Virus record (IMG/VR): IMGVR_UViG_3300049043_000112
Location: 62,001-126,000 of that record
Length of the DNA stretch: 64,000 nucleotides
Origin: a virus
Strand: one strand, 5' to 3'
Shown: positions 18,666 through 24,712 of the stretch, in pieces
Numbering within the stretch: position 1 is the stretch's first letter
Layout: each line of letters begins with the position of its first letter
Position numbers and translations under genes: made by a program
Notes under the pieces: generated by a model
Told to the model about the DNA's origin: nothing
Database searches by the model: none
The model's input: only the letters and a program-made list of their open reading frames with translations

Positions 18666-18816
18666 CACGGTTCCAGGTGGAGAACAGAGTCACGTGATCC
18701 AGAATGCGGCACATCGTATCGGTGTCGGTCTGGGGGTCATCCAGCACCTGATCCATGCCGATGCTCATCAGGCGGTGGATCACGGCGTAGGTCTCCTGAC
18801 TGATGGTGATCTCCAT
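18628..18816 (-). CDS. Small hypothetical protein (62 aa), GC-rich island
   Basis: MEITISQETYAVIHRLMSIG then DPQTDTDTMCRILDHVTLFS. Helical; the last 12 codons also encode the next gene's promoter element. TACAAT with the CTCAACCGCAACAGACCC leader upstream. Confidence 0.65.
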   Translation of the reverse strand: MEITISQETYAVIHRLMSIGMDQVLDDPQTDTDTMCRILDHVTLFSTWNRVPLDQLEQQAGF

Positions 18817-18848
18817 GGGTCTGTTGCGGTTGAGAGTATTGTAGCAGG

Positions 18849-19031
18849 TCAGCGGCGGTCGGTGAGTGCCAGGAAGGCGAACCCTGCCAGGCAGATCAGG
18901 GCGATGATGCCTGCGGCGGTCACATCCTGCTGCGTCAGTTGGGGGCGGGGACTGGAGGTGCCGACGCTGCTACCGTGCCCTGTGAAGCAGCTGGTGCAGA
19001 CGGGAACGTAGGCGGCGAAGGGGGCAGGCAT
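18849..19031 (-). CDS. Small membrane protein with CxxC motif (60 aa)
   Basis: MPAPFAAYVPVCTSCFTGHG, a linker, and a C-terminal hydrophobic helix (AAGIIALICLAGFAFLAL) ending TDRR. Probably a single-pass inner-membrane protein with a small Cys-containing domain. The start is set by the TACAAT leader. Confidence 0.6.
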   Translation of the reverse strand: MPAPFAAYVPVCTSCFTGHGSSVGTSSPRPQLTQQDVTAAGIIALICLAGFAFLALTDRR

Positions 19032-19053
19032 CGGGTCTGTTGCGGTTGAGATC

Positions 19054-19111
19054 ATTGTAGGGGGTGGCGCCCCTCTCTGGTGAGGTTTGATGGACGGTTC
19101 TCCAATTGGCA
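19054..19111 (-). promoter_or_regulatory. Weak TGNCA-type promoter element before 18849-19031
   Basis: TGCCA-N10-CGTCCAT, 30 bp, then TACAAT. The right half is degenerate but the spacing is right. Confidence 0.45.
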
Positions 19112-19131
19112 CACTAAATAGTTGTTGCCTG

Positions 19132-19201
19132 GTTTGTGTGGTAACTTGTCAGGTTGGGGAGATTTTATCATCTCCCCTTATAAATAATACACCACACAAA
19201 C
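19132..19201 (+). promoter_or_regulatory. Late-expression switch before the HNH gene
   Basis: Order on the plus strand: 5' arm GTTTGTGTGGT (19132-19142), hairpin GGGGAGAT-N6-ATCTCCCC (19156-19177), late promoter TATAAATA (19179-19186), 3' arm ACCACACAAAC (19191-19201), ATG at 19211. The arms pair over 11 bp. A transcript from upstream would contain both arms; one from the late promoter would lack the 5' arm. Confidence 0.65.
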
Positions 19202-19210
19202 ATAGAGCAG

Positions 19211-19651
19211 ATGAAAGAAATTGCAGGGCATCCTGGTTACTTTGTCACAGAAGATGGCAGAGTGTTTAGTAACAAATCAGGAGAGTTAAAAGAAAGAAAG
19301 CAGTATAAACATAAAAAAGGATATAAGATAATCTGCATCAATACGGAGGGAAAACAATATACTTTGAGGGTGCATAGATTAGTTGCAGAATTGTATATCC
19401 CAAATCCAAACAATTTACCTCAAGTTAATCATAAAGATGAGGTCAAAGATAATAACCACATTAACAACTTAGAGTGGTGTGATAATCAATACAACTGCGA
19501 ATATTCACACGCAAAGACGCATAAAATAAAAACCCCCACAGGTGAAACTGTAGAGGTCTTTAATATCAGAAAGTTTTGTAGAGAGAATAACCTTCACTCT
19601 GGTGCTCTATACACTAGAGGAAAGAATAAAGGTTATTCTCTCATTAATTAG
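19211..19651 (+). CDS. HNH homing endonuclease (NUMOD4 + HNH)
   Basis: 146 residues. The N-terminal NUMOD4 motif MKEIAGHPGYFVTEDGRVFS is followed by the HNH core VHRLVAELYIPNP, PQVNHKDEVKDNNHINNLEW and a C-terminal NUMOD-like DNA-contact module. AT-rich in a GC-rich island and on the opposite strand to its neighbours, so an inserted selfish element. It overlaps the convergent gene by 4 nt. Late promoter and hairpin upstream suggest late expression. Confidence 0.9.
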   Translation: MKEIAGHPGYFVTEDGRVFSNKSGELKERKQYKHKKGYKIICINTEGKQYTLRVHRLVAELYIPNPNNLPQVNHKDEVKDNNHINNLEWCDNQYNCEYSHAKTHKIKTPTGETVEVFNIRKFCRENNLHSGALYTRGKNKGYSLIN

Positions 19652-19887
19652 AAGGCGACTAACTGATCAATGGTCCACTGATCAACCTCCTGAACGTCGC
19701 CACCGCAGTTCTTCCGCAGCCAGGCGTTGATGTGCTTCGTGGTGGTGCTGCTCCACTTGTGGGCGGTGCGGATCCAACCCTTACCAGGCACCAGGGCGGC
19801 AACGGGGGTCACGTAGGAGAACAGGATGCAGGTCCCGTCTGCCAGTTGCACCTCAGTCTGGTTGCTGCCGATCTGTTGGACGATCAT
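19648..19887 (-). CDS. Conserved cyanophage protein (79 aa)
   Basis: MIVQQIGSNQTEVQLADGTC, then FSYVTPVAALVPGKGWIRTA and KWSSTTTKHINAWLRKN. This arrangement (beta strands, TPVAA, then WSxTTxKHIN helix) is widespread in phages as an uncharacterised family. Function unknown. Confidence 0.75.
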   Translation of the reverse strand: MIVQQIGSNQTEVQLADGTCILFSYVTPVAALVPGKGWIRTAHKWSSTTTKHINAWLRKNCGGDVQEVDQWTIDQLVAF

Positions 19888-19909
19888 GGGGTTCCTTTGA
19901 ACTGATGTA

Positions 19910-19967
19910 AGTATAAGGGGTCAGACGGTCAGGGAGGCGGGGGGTTGTGCCACTGGTTTAAGTGTCA
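19910..19967 (-). promoter_or_regulatory. TGNCA-type promoter element before 19648-19887
   Basis: TGACA-N10-TGGCACA, 30 bp, then TATACT. Confidence 0.75.
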
Positions 19968-20075
19968 CCACCACCATGGGGTTCTGGGGTTGACTTTCAT
20001 CCCCATGGCAGCACACAGTATGGGGAACCCGATGGCAACGACCATCAGCAGGGCGGCGGCAAGGTAGTGATTCAT
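19965..20075 (-). CDS. Tiny membrane protein (36 aa)
   Basis: MNHYLAAALLMVVAIGFPIL then CAAMGMKVNPRTPWWW. One transmembrane helix and a Trp-rich end. Its ATG overlaps the upstream stop (ATGA), so it is translationally coupled. Confidence 0.55.
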   Translation of the reverse strand: MNHYLAAALLMVVAIGFPILCAAMGMKVNPRTPWWW

Positions 20076-20188
20076 CGGGCGATCAGGTCGGCGGTAGTGT
20101 GCAGCACGTCAGCTGTCACACTGCGGACGGGACGGATCGGTTCCCATAGTAGCCAGAGCAGCGTGGCAGCGATCAGGATGCGGAGCAT
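20072..20188 (-). CDS. Tiny membrane protein (38 aa)
   Basis: MLRILIAATLLWLLWEPIRP then VRSVTADVLHTTADLIAR. N-terminal hydrophobic helix plus an amphipathic helix. Third-to-last of three coupled small genes. Confidence 0.55.
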   Translation of the reverse strand: MLRILIAATLLWLLWEPIRPVRSVTADVLHTTADLIAR

Positions 20189-20191
20189 GGG

Positions 20192-20338
20192 TCAGGCGGC
20201 AAGGTGAGCAGGGGAACCACAGGAGCGGTAGAAGTCTACCATGCGCTCCGCCTCTTCAAGGGTGGGGAACCACTGGGAGCGCCACTCACACTGGTTGTAG
20301 GGGACCTGGTAACGGACTTCGTAGCGAATCAGTGCCAT
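20192..20338 (-). CDS. Small hypothetical protein (48 aa)
   Basis: MALIRYEVRYQVPYNQCEWR then FPTLEEAERMVDFYRSCGSP. Beta-beta-helix pattern. First gene of the 20338-to-19965 unit with its own promoter element. Confidence 0.6.
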   Translation of the reverse strand: MALIRYEVRYQVPYNQCEWRSQWFPTLEEAERMVDFYRSCGSPAHLAA

Positions 20339-20360
20339 GGGGTTGGTTGCTGATGAAATC

Positions 20361-20417
20361 AGTATAAGGGGTCAGGGTGCCAGGTCTACGGGGTGTGTGC
20401 CACCTGTTCAACTGGCA
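20361..20417 (-). promoter_or_regulatory. TGNCA-type promoter element before 20192-20338
   Basis: TGTGCCA-N10-TGGCACA, a perfect 7-bp palindrome, then 29 bp and TATACT. Confidence 0.8.
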
Positions 20418-20448
20418 CACGGGCAGCCGACCTGAGTATACCTAACTC

Positions 20449-21345
20449 CTACGCTGCCACGTTGAAGCGCCCAGCGTTGAAGTTATGATAAGCGAAGACC
20501 TCACGATTCACCAGTTTGAACATACCAAACTCATTAGAGAGAACATAACCTTCGGCATCAATTCGGTTGCCGTTGATGTATGCTGCAGGACCATTGTTGC
20601 GGCACAGGAACAGGCAGTCATCTTTGATCGACTTCACCAACGCCCACAGACGCAGCAGGTTAGCATCACAATCAAAGTCCTCTGCTACGATCTCATCACC
20701 AGCACGAATGTAGGCATTGATCTGTTGTTTGATTCGTGCTGCCTCTTTATCACTCACAAAGGTTGCAGTGGTTGCCATTTGACGGGCGAACATGCACACC
20801 TCTTCAACATCAGCGAACGACGTTTGACCGTGCTGGATGTATGCTTCAGGTTGCACGAACAGAACGTGCTCAGTGCTCTGCAGATTCACCATCAGAGGCT
20901 CTGCCCAACTGTCACGAAGATCGTCGTTTGCTTCATACACAGTGTGCGGAGCGATGATAATGTTCTGGGTCACAATGTCTCCGAACAGATAGGTAATCGT
21001 GTTGGGAGTGTACTCATTCAGACCACCAAACCCGATAAAGTCACCCTGAATGATAGACTCAGTACGGGGCAGATGGTCAAGGCACGAGTGCAGAATTTGG
21101 GCAACTTCACCCTGATAGAACGCATCAACCTCCTCATGATTGTGGGCAATACGAATCTTTTTCTTGTTAAAGACTGCTTTGGTTCCTACAAAGAACTCAC
21201 CGCAGGCAGGATCAATACCCCACACGATTGCAGGACTTCCATCAATTTTTACACTTAACTTACCAGGATTGACAAACCAATCCAAAACCGACAAATCTCC
21301 CGTAAGGATGGTATCTTCAGGATGTTCGAGGTGTGTGTTTTGCAT
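20449..21345 (-). CDS. KxDG-motif nucleotidyltransferase/ligase-like protein
   Basis: 298 residues. LSVKIDGSPAIVWG (Lys at about 33) matches motif I (KxDG) of covalent nucleotidyltransferases; GEFFVGTKAVFNKK and SIIQGDFIGFGG fit later motifs of an uncharacterised T4-like phage family with a ligase-type adenylation fold. Start: the ATG giving MQNTHLEHPEDTIL, after the AATACT promoter; an upstream in-frame codon lies inside the promoter element. Substrate unknown. Confidence 0.65.
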   Translation of the reverse strand: MQNTHLEHPEDTILTGDLSVLDWFVNPGKLSVKIDGSPAIVWGIDPACGEFFVGTKAVFNKKKIRIAHNHEEVDAFYQGEVAQILHSCLDHLPRTESIIQGDFIGFGGLNEYTPNTITYLFGDIVTQNIIIAPHTVYEANDDLRDSWAEPLMVNLQSTEHVLFVQPEAYIQHGQTSFADVEEVCMFARQMATTATFVSDKEAARIKQQINAYIRAGDEIVAEDFDCDANLLRLWALVKSIKDDCLFLCRNNGPAAYINGNRIDAEGYVLSNEFGMFKLVNREVFAYHNFNAGRFNVAA

Positions 21346-21366
21346 TGCTTGTTTGTTGATGCCTTT

Positions 21367-21424
21367 AGTATTGCACGGATTCAGGAGGACCACAAGGGGT
21401 CTTGTGCCAGTTCTCAAAGTGGCA
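21367..21424 (-). promoter_or_regulatory. TGNCA-type promoter element before 20449-21345
   Basis: TGCCA-N10-TGGCACA, 30 bp, then AATACT. The opposite strand here carries the late promoter of the HNH gene at 21462. Confidence 0.75.
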
Positions 21425-21429
21425 TATAA

Positions 21430-21437
21430 TATAAATA
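21430..21437 (+). promoter_or_regulatory. Late promoter TATAAATA for the HNH gene
   Basis: An exact TATAAATA on the plus strand, 24 bp before the ATG at 21462. A short GGGGTC/GACCCC pair flanks it, weaker than in the other endonuclease genes. Confidence 0.65.
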
Positions 21438-21461
21438 AAATAGACGGACCCCAGCAACTTT

Positions 21462-21932
21462 ATGAATCTAATACAACGAAACGCAATACAATTTGAAACA
21501 CCAAAGTTTCAAATTGAAATGAACGAATGGATTAGAATTGCCAGTGATCAAATAAGAAAAAGACACAGTAGGACTAGAGTAGGAAAGGTCAAACATTCTA
21601 GGTGTGATGCTAAACCAGTCCTGAAAGAAGAAGATTATTGTTATTACACTGGCATTAGATTTGCAGATGTGGAACAACAATTTGTCAATCCAAATGACCC
21701 ACGAAAAAGATCATTAGATCATAAAATTCCTCTAGCAATTTGTTACATCAACGGAATGACAATGGATGAAGCGAATCATCCAGACAATCTATGTTGGTGC
21801 CTAAAAGTTATAAACAATATCAGGGGCACTTCAGACCTTGAATCATTCAAACCTGTTGCAGAATACTATAGAAAAAAGTTCATAGAAGCAGGATACGATT
21901 ATACATCCTCTTCAAGTTGCTCTGCAGGGTAG
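21462..21932 (+). CDS. HNH endonuclease
   Basis: 156 residues. CYYTGIRFADVEQQF, then PNDPRKRSLDHKIPLAICYI and NLCWCLKVINNIRG: a Cys-containing HNH site with the catalytic LDHKIP. A lone homing-type endonuclease on the strand opposite its neighbours. Its last 34 nt overlap the convergent gene. Confidence 0.85.
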   Translation: MNLIQRNAIQFETPKFQIEMNEWIRIASDQIRKRHSRTRVGKVKHSRCDAKPVLKEEDYCYYTGIRFADVEQQFVNPNDPRKRSLDHKIPLAICYINGMTMDEANHPDNLCWCLKVINNIRGTSDLESFKPVAEYYRKKFIEAGYDYTSSSSCSAG

Positions 21933-22102
21933 TTAAAGAGTTTATTAATCCTCTCAACTTCCTGCTCAAAAAACTCCATTGCTTCTAGGGATTCAATACC
22001 ATTATCCTCAGCAAGTTCGCCAAGTTTCCACCGCAAATCATTCATCTCCCTAAGTTGAGTTAGAATGAACAAACGAACCTCATTCTTTTGTGATTGTTTC
22101 AT
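21899..22102 (-). CDS. Small coiled-coil-like protein (67 aa)
   Basis: MKQSQKNEVRLFILTQLREM then DLRWKLGELAEDNGIESLEA. Helical and charged. Coupled to 22102-22290 by a TGATG overlap. Confidence 0.65.
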   Translation of the reverse strand: MKQSQKNEVRLFILTQLREMNDLRWKLGELAEDNGIESLEAMEFFEQEVERINKLFNYPAEQLEEDV

Positions 22103-22290
22103 CAGGCGCAGTTGATAACTTTGTTTGCAGTCTGGCGACTAATCTCAAAATCGCAAATCAGTTCCTCCACGATGTCATCATTGCTGACATTAAAGTGGCG
22201 GGAGTGGAGAACGTAATTAAGGCATTCTTCAAGATGACTGATTTCGTAACCCGTTGAAAAAGCAAGTTGTTCGAGGTGTGTGTTTTTCAT
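22102..22290 (-). CDS. Small acidic protein (62 aa) sharing a leader with 20449
   Basis: MKNTHLEQLAFSTGYEISHL then DIVEELICDFEISRQTANKV. The region from the -10 box through codon 7 is nearly the same as at the 20449 gene (TGCAATACTAA, then AACACACACCTCGAAC), though the rest differs. Possibly a small helix-turn-helix-like protein. Confidence 0.65.
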   Translation of the reverse strand: MKNTHLEQLAFSTGYEISHLEECLNYVLHSRHFNVSNDDIVEELICDFEISRQTANKVINCA

Positions 22291-22296
22291 ACTGTT

Positions 22297-22354
22297 AGTA
22301 TTGCACGAAAAAGGGGAGACCGCAACCCCCCTTGTGCCACTCTCTCAACCGTCC
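22297..22354 (-). promoter_or_regulatory. TGNCA-type promoter element before 22102-22290
   Basis: GGACG-N10-TGGCACA, 30 bp, then AATACT. The spacer has a GGGG/CCCC hairpin followed by T5, a rho-independent terminator. Confidence 0.75.
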
Positions 22355-22533
22355 TCCAGCAGATCGGGATAGTAAGATTCAACCTCAGAAATCAGTTCCT
22401 CATCAGTATAGCTGGTGATGTTTTCTTCCATCTGATCACCAACAATACGAAGCAAATCCTTGGTGCTCATGTTATCAAGCAAACGGTCAATGTATGCTTC
22501 AACGAGTGCTTGACGATTGAAAGTGTTGCTCAT
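22345..22533 (-). CDS. Conserved small cyanophage protein (62 aa)
   Basis: MSNTFNRQALVEAYIDRLLD then RIVGDQMEENITSYTDEELI and EVESYYPDLLEDG. This pattern recurs in cyanophage genomes. Acidic and helical; unknown role. Confidence 0.7.
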   Translation of the reverse strand: MSNTFNRQALVEAYIDRLLDNMSTKDLLRIVGDQMEENITSYTDEELISEVESYYPDLLEDG

Positions 22534-22538
22534 TGGTT

Positions 22539-22715
22539 TCAGTTAGAGGGGAAGTTAGCGCAGACAGCATCACACAGGACACGAACTAAGTCATCGAATT
22601 GTTCCTGTGAGTTGGGGAAATGTTCGCAGAAGAACTTATCACAGATAGCATCAATGTCCTCCATCAGTTGTTCACGAGCAGTCAACATTTCCAGTTTAGG
22701 ATTCAATTCAGTCAT
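22539..22715 (-). CDS. Small acidic protein (58 aa)
   Basis: MTELNPKLEMLTAREQLMED then DDLVRVLCDAVCANFPSN with four Cys. Last gene of a three-gene unit (22539-23016) with TGATG couplings. Confidence 0.6.
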   Translation of the reverse strand: MTELNPKLEMLTAREQLMEDIDAICDKFFCEHFPNSQEQFDDLVRVLCDAVCANFPSN

Positions 22716-22891
22716 CAGTCGTTGGTGGGATGATTTACAATTTGGTCTTCAATTTGGTTCGCAAGTTCTTCCATAAACTTACGATCTTCTTCCTCATCCT
22801 CAAACTGTGCATTGTTTCGCACAATTTGCATCAGAAACTCAATTTGTTCGTCAGTGAAGTGATACTCTTTGAGTGTTTGATTCCAAGTCAT
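22715..22891 (-). CDS. Small acidic protein (58 aa)
   Basis: MTWNQTLKEYHFTDEQIEFL then EDEEEDRKFMEELANQIEDQ. Acidic and helical; overlaps both neighbours' stop/start codons. Confidence 0.6.
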   Translation of the reverse strand: MTWNQTLKEYHFTDEQIEFLMQIVRNNAQFEDEEEDRKFMEELANQIEDQIVNHPTND

Positions 22892-23016
22892 CAGTAATCG
22901 TAGTTTGCGTTCAGGTACTCATTCACATCAAACTTTTCATCACGAAGTTCGGGAATGTCAAGGTCAAAGATCTCACCAGGAGCATCTTGAATCTCAGACC
23001 AGAGTTCATCAAACAT
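22891..23016 (-). CDS. Small acidic protein (41 aa)
   Basis: MFDELWSEIQDAPGEIFDLD then LRDEKFDVNEYLNANYDY. First gene of the unit, 25 bp from the TACATT box. Confidence 0.55.
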   Translation of the reverse strand: MFDELWSEIQDAPGEIFDLDIPELRDEKFDVNEYLNANYDY

Positions 23017-23040
23017 GGTGCATCTCTCAGGGACGAATGT

Positions 23041-23098
23041 AATGTATCAGGGTCTGGGGGGCATTGCAACCCCCTATGTGCCACTCTCTCAACTGGCA
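23041..23098 (-). promoter_or_regulatory. TGNCA-type promoter element before 22891-23016
   Basis: TGCCA-N10-TGGCACA, 30 bp, then TACATT. The spacer carries a GGGGG/CCCCC hairpin. Confidence 0.8.
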
Positions 23099-23107
23099 CA
23101 AGAATTC

Positions 23108-23242
23108 TTATACAAACTCCGCAAGATAGTAATCTAAAGGCAACTCAAGTTCTGCCGCTTTAAATTCCCATTCGTCCCATTCTTCAGGGGAAGCATCATT
23201 GAAAAAATCTTCCCGAGTATAACCAGAAGCAGGACCACACAT
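23108..23242 (-). CDS. Small acidic protein (44 aa), paralogue of 27334-27516 at its C-terminus
   Basis: MCGPASGYTREDFFNDASPE then WEFKAAELELPLDYYLAEFV. The last 17 residues match the end of 27334-27516 (KAAELEVTVDYYIQEFV). The start is taken at the ATG downstream of the TATGTT box. Confidence 0.6.
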   Translation of the reverse strand: MCGPASGYTREDFFNDASPEEWDEWEFKAAELELPLDYYLAEFV

Positions 23243-23267
23243 TGACAACAATTGCGACGACCTGAGT

Positions 23268-23325
23268 AACATAAACCACCACGTGGCAGATATCAAGGGG
23301 TCTTGTGCCAGTTACGAAACTGTCC
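23268..23325 (-). promoter_or_regulatory. TGNCA-type promoter element before 23108-23242
   Basis: GGACA-N10-TGGCACA, 30 bp, then TATGTT. Confidence 0.7.
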
Positions 23326-23437
23326 ACCAAACCCCCCACAAGGTCCCTTGCCGTGATATCTTAATATTAATCGAATGAGGGGAAGGGTATCCCTGCAGAC
23401 GAAAATACATCGCCACTCCCCCTGCCATAAAATATTC

Positions 23438-23466
23438 ATTCGCAATAAGAAACCCTTATTGCGAAT
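23438..23466. repeat. 12-bp inverted repeat, third copy at 24562-24573
   Basis: ATTCGCAATAAG-N5-CTTATTGCGAAT is a perfect stem. It lies where the -10 box would be expected for the element at 23475. The same 12-mer recurs at 24562-24573. Confidence 0.7.
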
Positions 23467-23474
23467 AAGAGTCT

Positions 23475-23496
23475 TGTGCCAATATTTAAACTGTCA
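23475..23496 (-). promoter_or_regulatory. TGNCA-N10-TGGCACA element without a -10 box
   Basis: TGACA-N10-TGGCACA lies just after the stop of 23499-23651. At the usual distance there is a 12-bp inverted repeat instead of a -10 box, so this copy may be disrupted. Confidence 0.55.
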
Positions 23497-23498
23497 CA

Positions 23499-23651
23499 CT
23501 AATCGAACGGGTCGAATTCTTTTACCCTACAATGAATATCTTCCCCTGGTTCGAGTTGCAATAACTCTCTCCAGTCCACGTGATCTAGATTTAGGTCATC
23601 ATAACACATAATGTCTAGTGTAACCTGTATGATGCGCTTCTGTGCTAACAT
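23499..23651 (-). CDS. Small conserved cyanophage-type protein (50 aa)
   Basis: MLAQKRIIQVTLDIMCYDDL then LDHVDWRELLQLEPGEDIHC. The xVTLDIxxYDDL...DWRELL pattern recurs in small cyanophage proteins. Acidic; unknown function. Confidence 0.6.
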   Translation of the reverse strand: MLAQKRIIQVTLDIMCYDDLNLDHVDWRELLQLEPGEDIHCRVKEFDPFD

Positions 23652-23683
23652 GGTGTCTAGATGTGTATGTGTACTAGATTATA

Positions 23684-23836
23684 TCATGCATAATGACGAT
23701 ACGCAAGCTCGTTATAGTCTTGCGAATCACGTGCATAATCCTCGTCGAGCTCCTGTGCATCTAGTGCATAATACTCTTCGAGATCGTATGAATAGTCTGA
23801 TGCGTATGTATAGTCGAGATCGTAATCGTCGTACAT
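23684..23836 (-). CDS. Tyr/Asp-rich tiny protein (50 aa)
   Basis: MYDDYDLDYTYASDYSYDLE then EYYALDAQELDEDYARDSQD. About a quarter Tyr and a quarter acidic. The frame contains dense CTCGA/TCGAG motifs related to the arms before the HNH gene at 23978. TACAAT lies about 30 bp upstream. Confidence 0.5.
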   Translation of the reverse strand: MYDDYDLDYTYASDYSYDLEEYYALDAQELDEDYARDSQDYNELAYRHYA

Positions 23837-23872
23837 AACTCGTCGAGCTTATTGAATGCTTGTATATTGTAG

Positions 23873-23972
23873 CATAAAGCTAGTCGAGATGCAATATGAT
23901 CTAGATGTAGATCTCGACTAGCTTCTAGTACATATATATGCGATCTGAGTTGATTTCTCGACTAGCTTTATG
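23873..23972 (+). promoter_or_regulatory. Three-arm hairpin region before the HNH gene
   Basis: Arm 1 (23873-23890, CATAAAGCTAGTCGAGAT) can pair with arm 2 (23911-23924, 14 bp) or arm 3 (23956-23972, 17 bp). Arm 3 ends 5 nt before the ATG at 23978, so the arm 1-arm 3 stem would block ribosome binding and the arm 1-arm 2 stem would free it. No clear late box is present. Confidence 0.6.
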
Positions 23973-23977
23973 TTAGA

Positions 23978-24343
23978 ATGGAAATAATGTTTAGACTAGA
24001 TTTTATGATGAGATCTCTACGAGAATTAAATCCACTTCTCGAAGGGTATTATGCAACATATGATGGAAAAATAATATCTCGAAAAAATAAATTACTTAAA
24101 CAGTTTAGAAGAAACAAACAATCCAGATGTCCGTACTTAACTATAAGTGTCTGGGATAAAAGTGTTGGGTTTGCAAGACCATTTTTTGTACACCGACTTG
24201 TAGCATATCAATATTGCAATTTAAATATTGAAGATGTAGAAGGTCTTGTAGTTAATCACATCGATGGTAATCCTTATAATAATCACGCGCAAAACTTAGA
24301 ATGGGTTACGCAACGGGAGAATATATTAAAATCAAAATTATAG
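23978..24343 (+). CDS. HNH homing endonuclease
   Basis: 121 residues: LEGYYATYDGKIISRKNKLL (NUMOD4-like), then FFVHRLVAYQYC and VVNHIDGNPYNNHAQNLEWV, the HNH core (HRLV, NHIDGN, NLEWV). On the strand opposite its neighbours. Expression probably controlled by the alternative hairpins just upstream. Confidence 0.88.
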   Translation: MEIMFRLDFMMRSLRELNPLLEGYYATYDGKIISRKNKLLKQFRRNKQSRCPYLTISVWDKSVGFARPFFVHRLVAYQYCNLNIEDVEGLVVNHIDGNPYNNHAQNLEWVTQRENILKSKL

Positions 24344-24365
24344 CACAAACTTATAAGAATGTCAA
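24337..24365 (-). promoter_or_regulatory. Perfect sigma-70 promoter (TTGACA-N17-TATAAT) reading into the HNH gene antisense
   Basis: TTGACA (24360-24365), 17 bp, TATAAT (24337-24342) on the minus strand. No minus-strand gene begins for 500 bp downstream; the HNH gene lies between it and 23684-23836. The endonuclease probably inserted just downstream of an older promoter. Confidence 0.7.
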
Positions 24366-24712
24366 GTATTATAAGACTTATGTGTGGGTCTCGGAGTATT
24401 TTCGCGTCCCGTGGGGGTTGACAACTGCGCGTTCTTATGCTAACGTGCTTACACCACAAGTCCCAGAAGGGTTTCTACAAGTCCCAGAGGCATTAACACA
24501 AGACCTACAAGATTAACACCTATTATCAATAATATACCTAATTGATTATCAATAACGATTGCTTATTGCGAATATAACAAATTACACACAATAATTTAAT
24601 CAAACATTAACTAAAAACAGTACCCTACAATACATAATACAAAATCTGTTATACCGTAAGATATATTAATGACACCGTACTATATAACACAGTATGACAC
24701 CATATTATAATA
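24366..24712. other. Intergenic region, no gene supported
   Basis: About 350 bp between two plus-strand endonuclease genes. It holds two direct copies of ACAAGTCCCAGA (24458 area), the third copy of the CTTATTGCGAAT 12-mer (24562-24573) and AT-rich sequence with repeated GACACC before the next ATG. Short frames on both strands lack starts. Confidence 0.6.

Larger units (their letters stand above)
16040..20440. other. GC-rich island of small genes
   Basis: Base composition changes abruptly at about 16,035 from AT-rich phage DNA to clearly GC-rich DNA and fades after about 20,440. Within it, 19,090-19,650 is an AT-rich insert carrying an HNH endonuclease gene. The island holds about 15 minus-strand genes of 36-88 codons, most with their own -10 box. 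Promoter layout matches the AT-rich part, so it is phage DNA, perhaps from a phage of a GC-rich host. Confidence 0.8.

Noticed and set aside
20485-21258. A 257-codon plus-strand frame opposite the KxDG protein
   Set aside because: Shadow of the minus-strand gene; composition is not protein-like.
23375-23838. Plus-strand frames between 23.4 and 23.8 kb
   Set aside because: They are antisense to two small minus-strand genes with conserved-looking products and promoters.
24450-24520. Two direct repeats of ACAAGTCCCAGA as a possible CRISPR-like array
   Set aside because: Only two imperfect copies with a short gap; no further repeats or associated genes.
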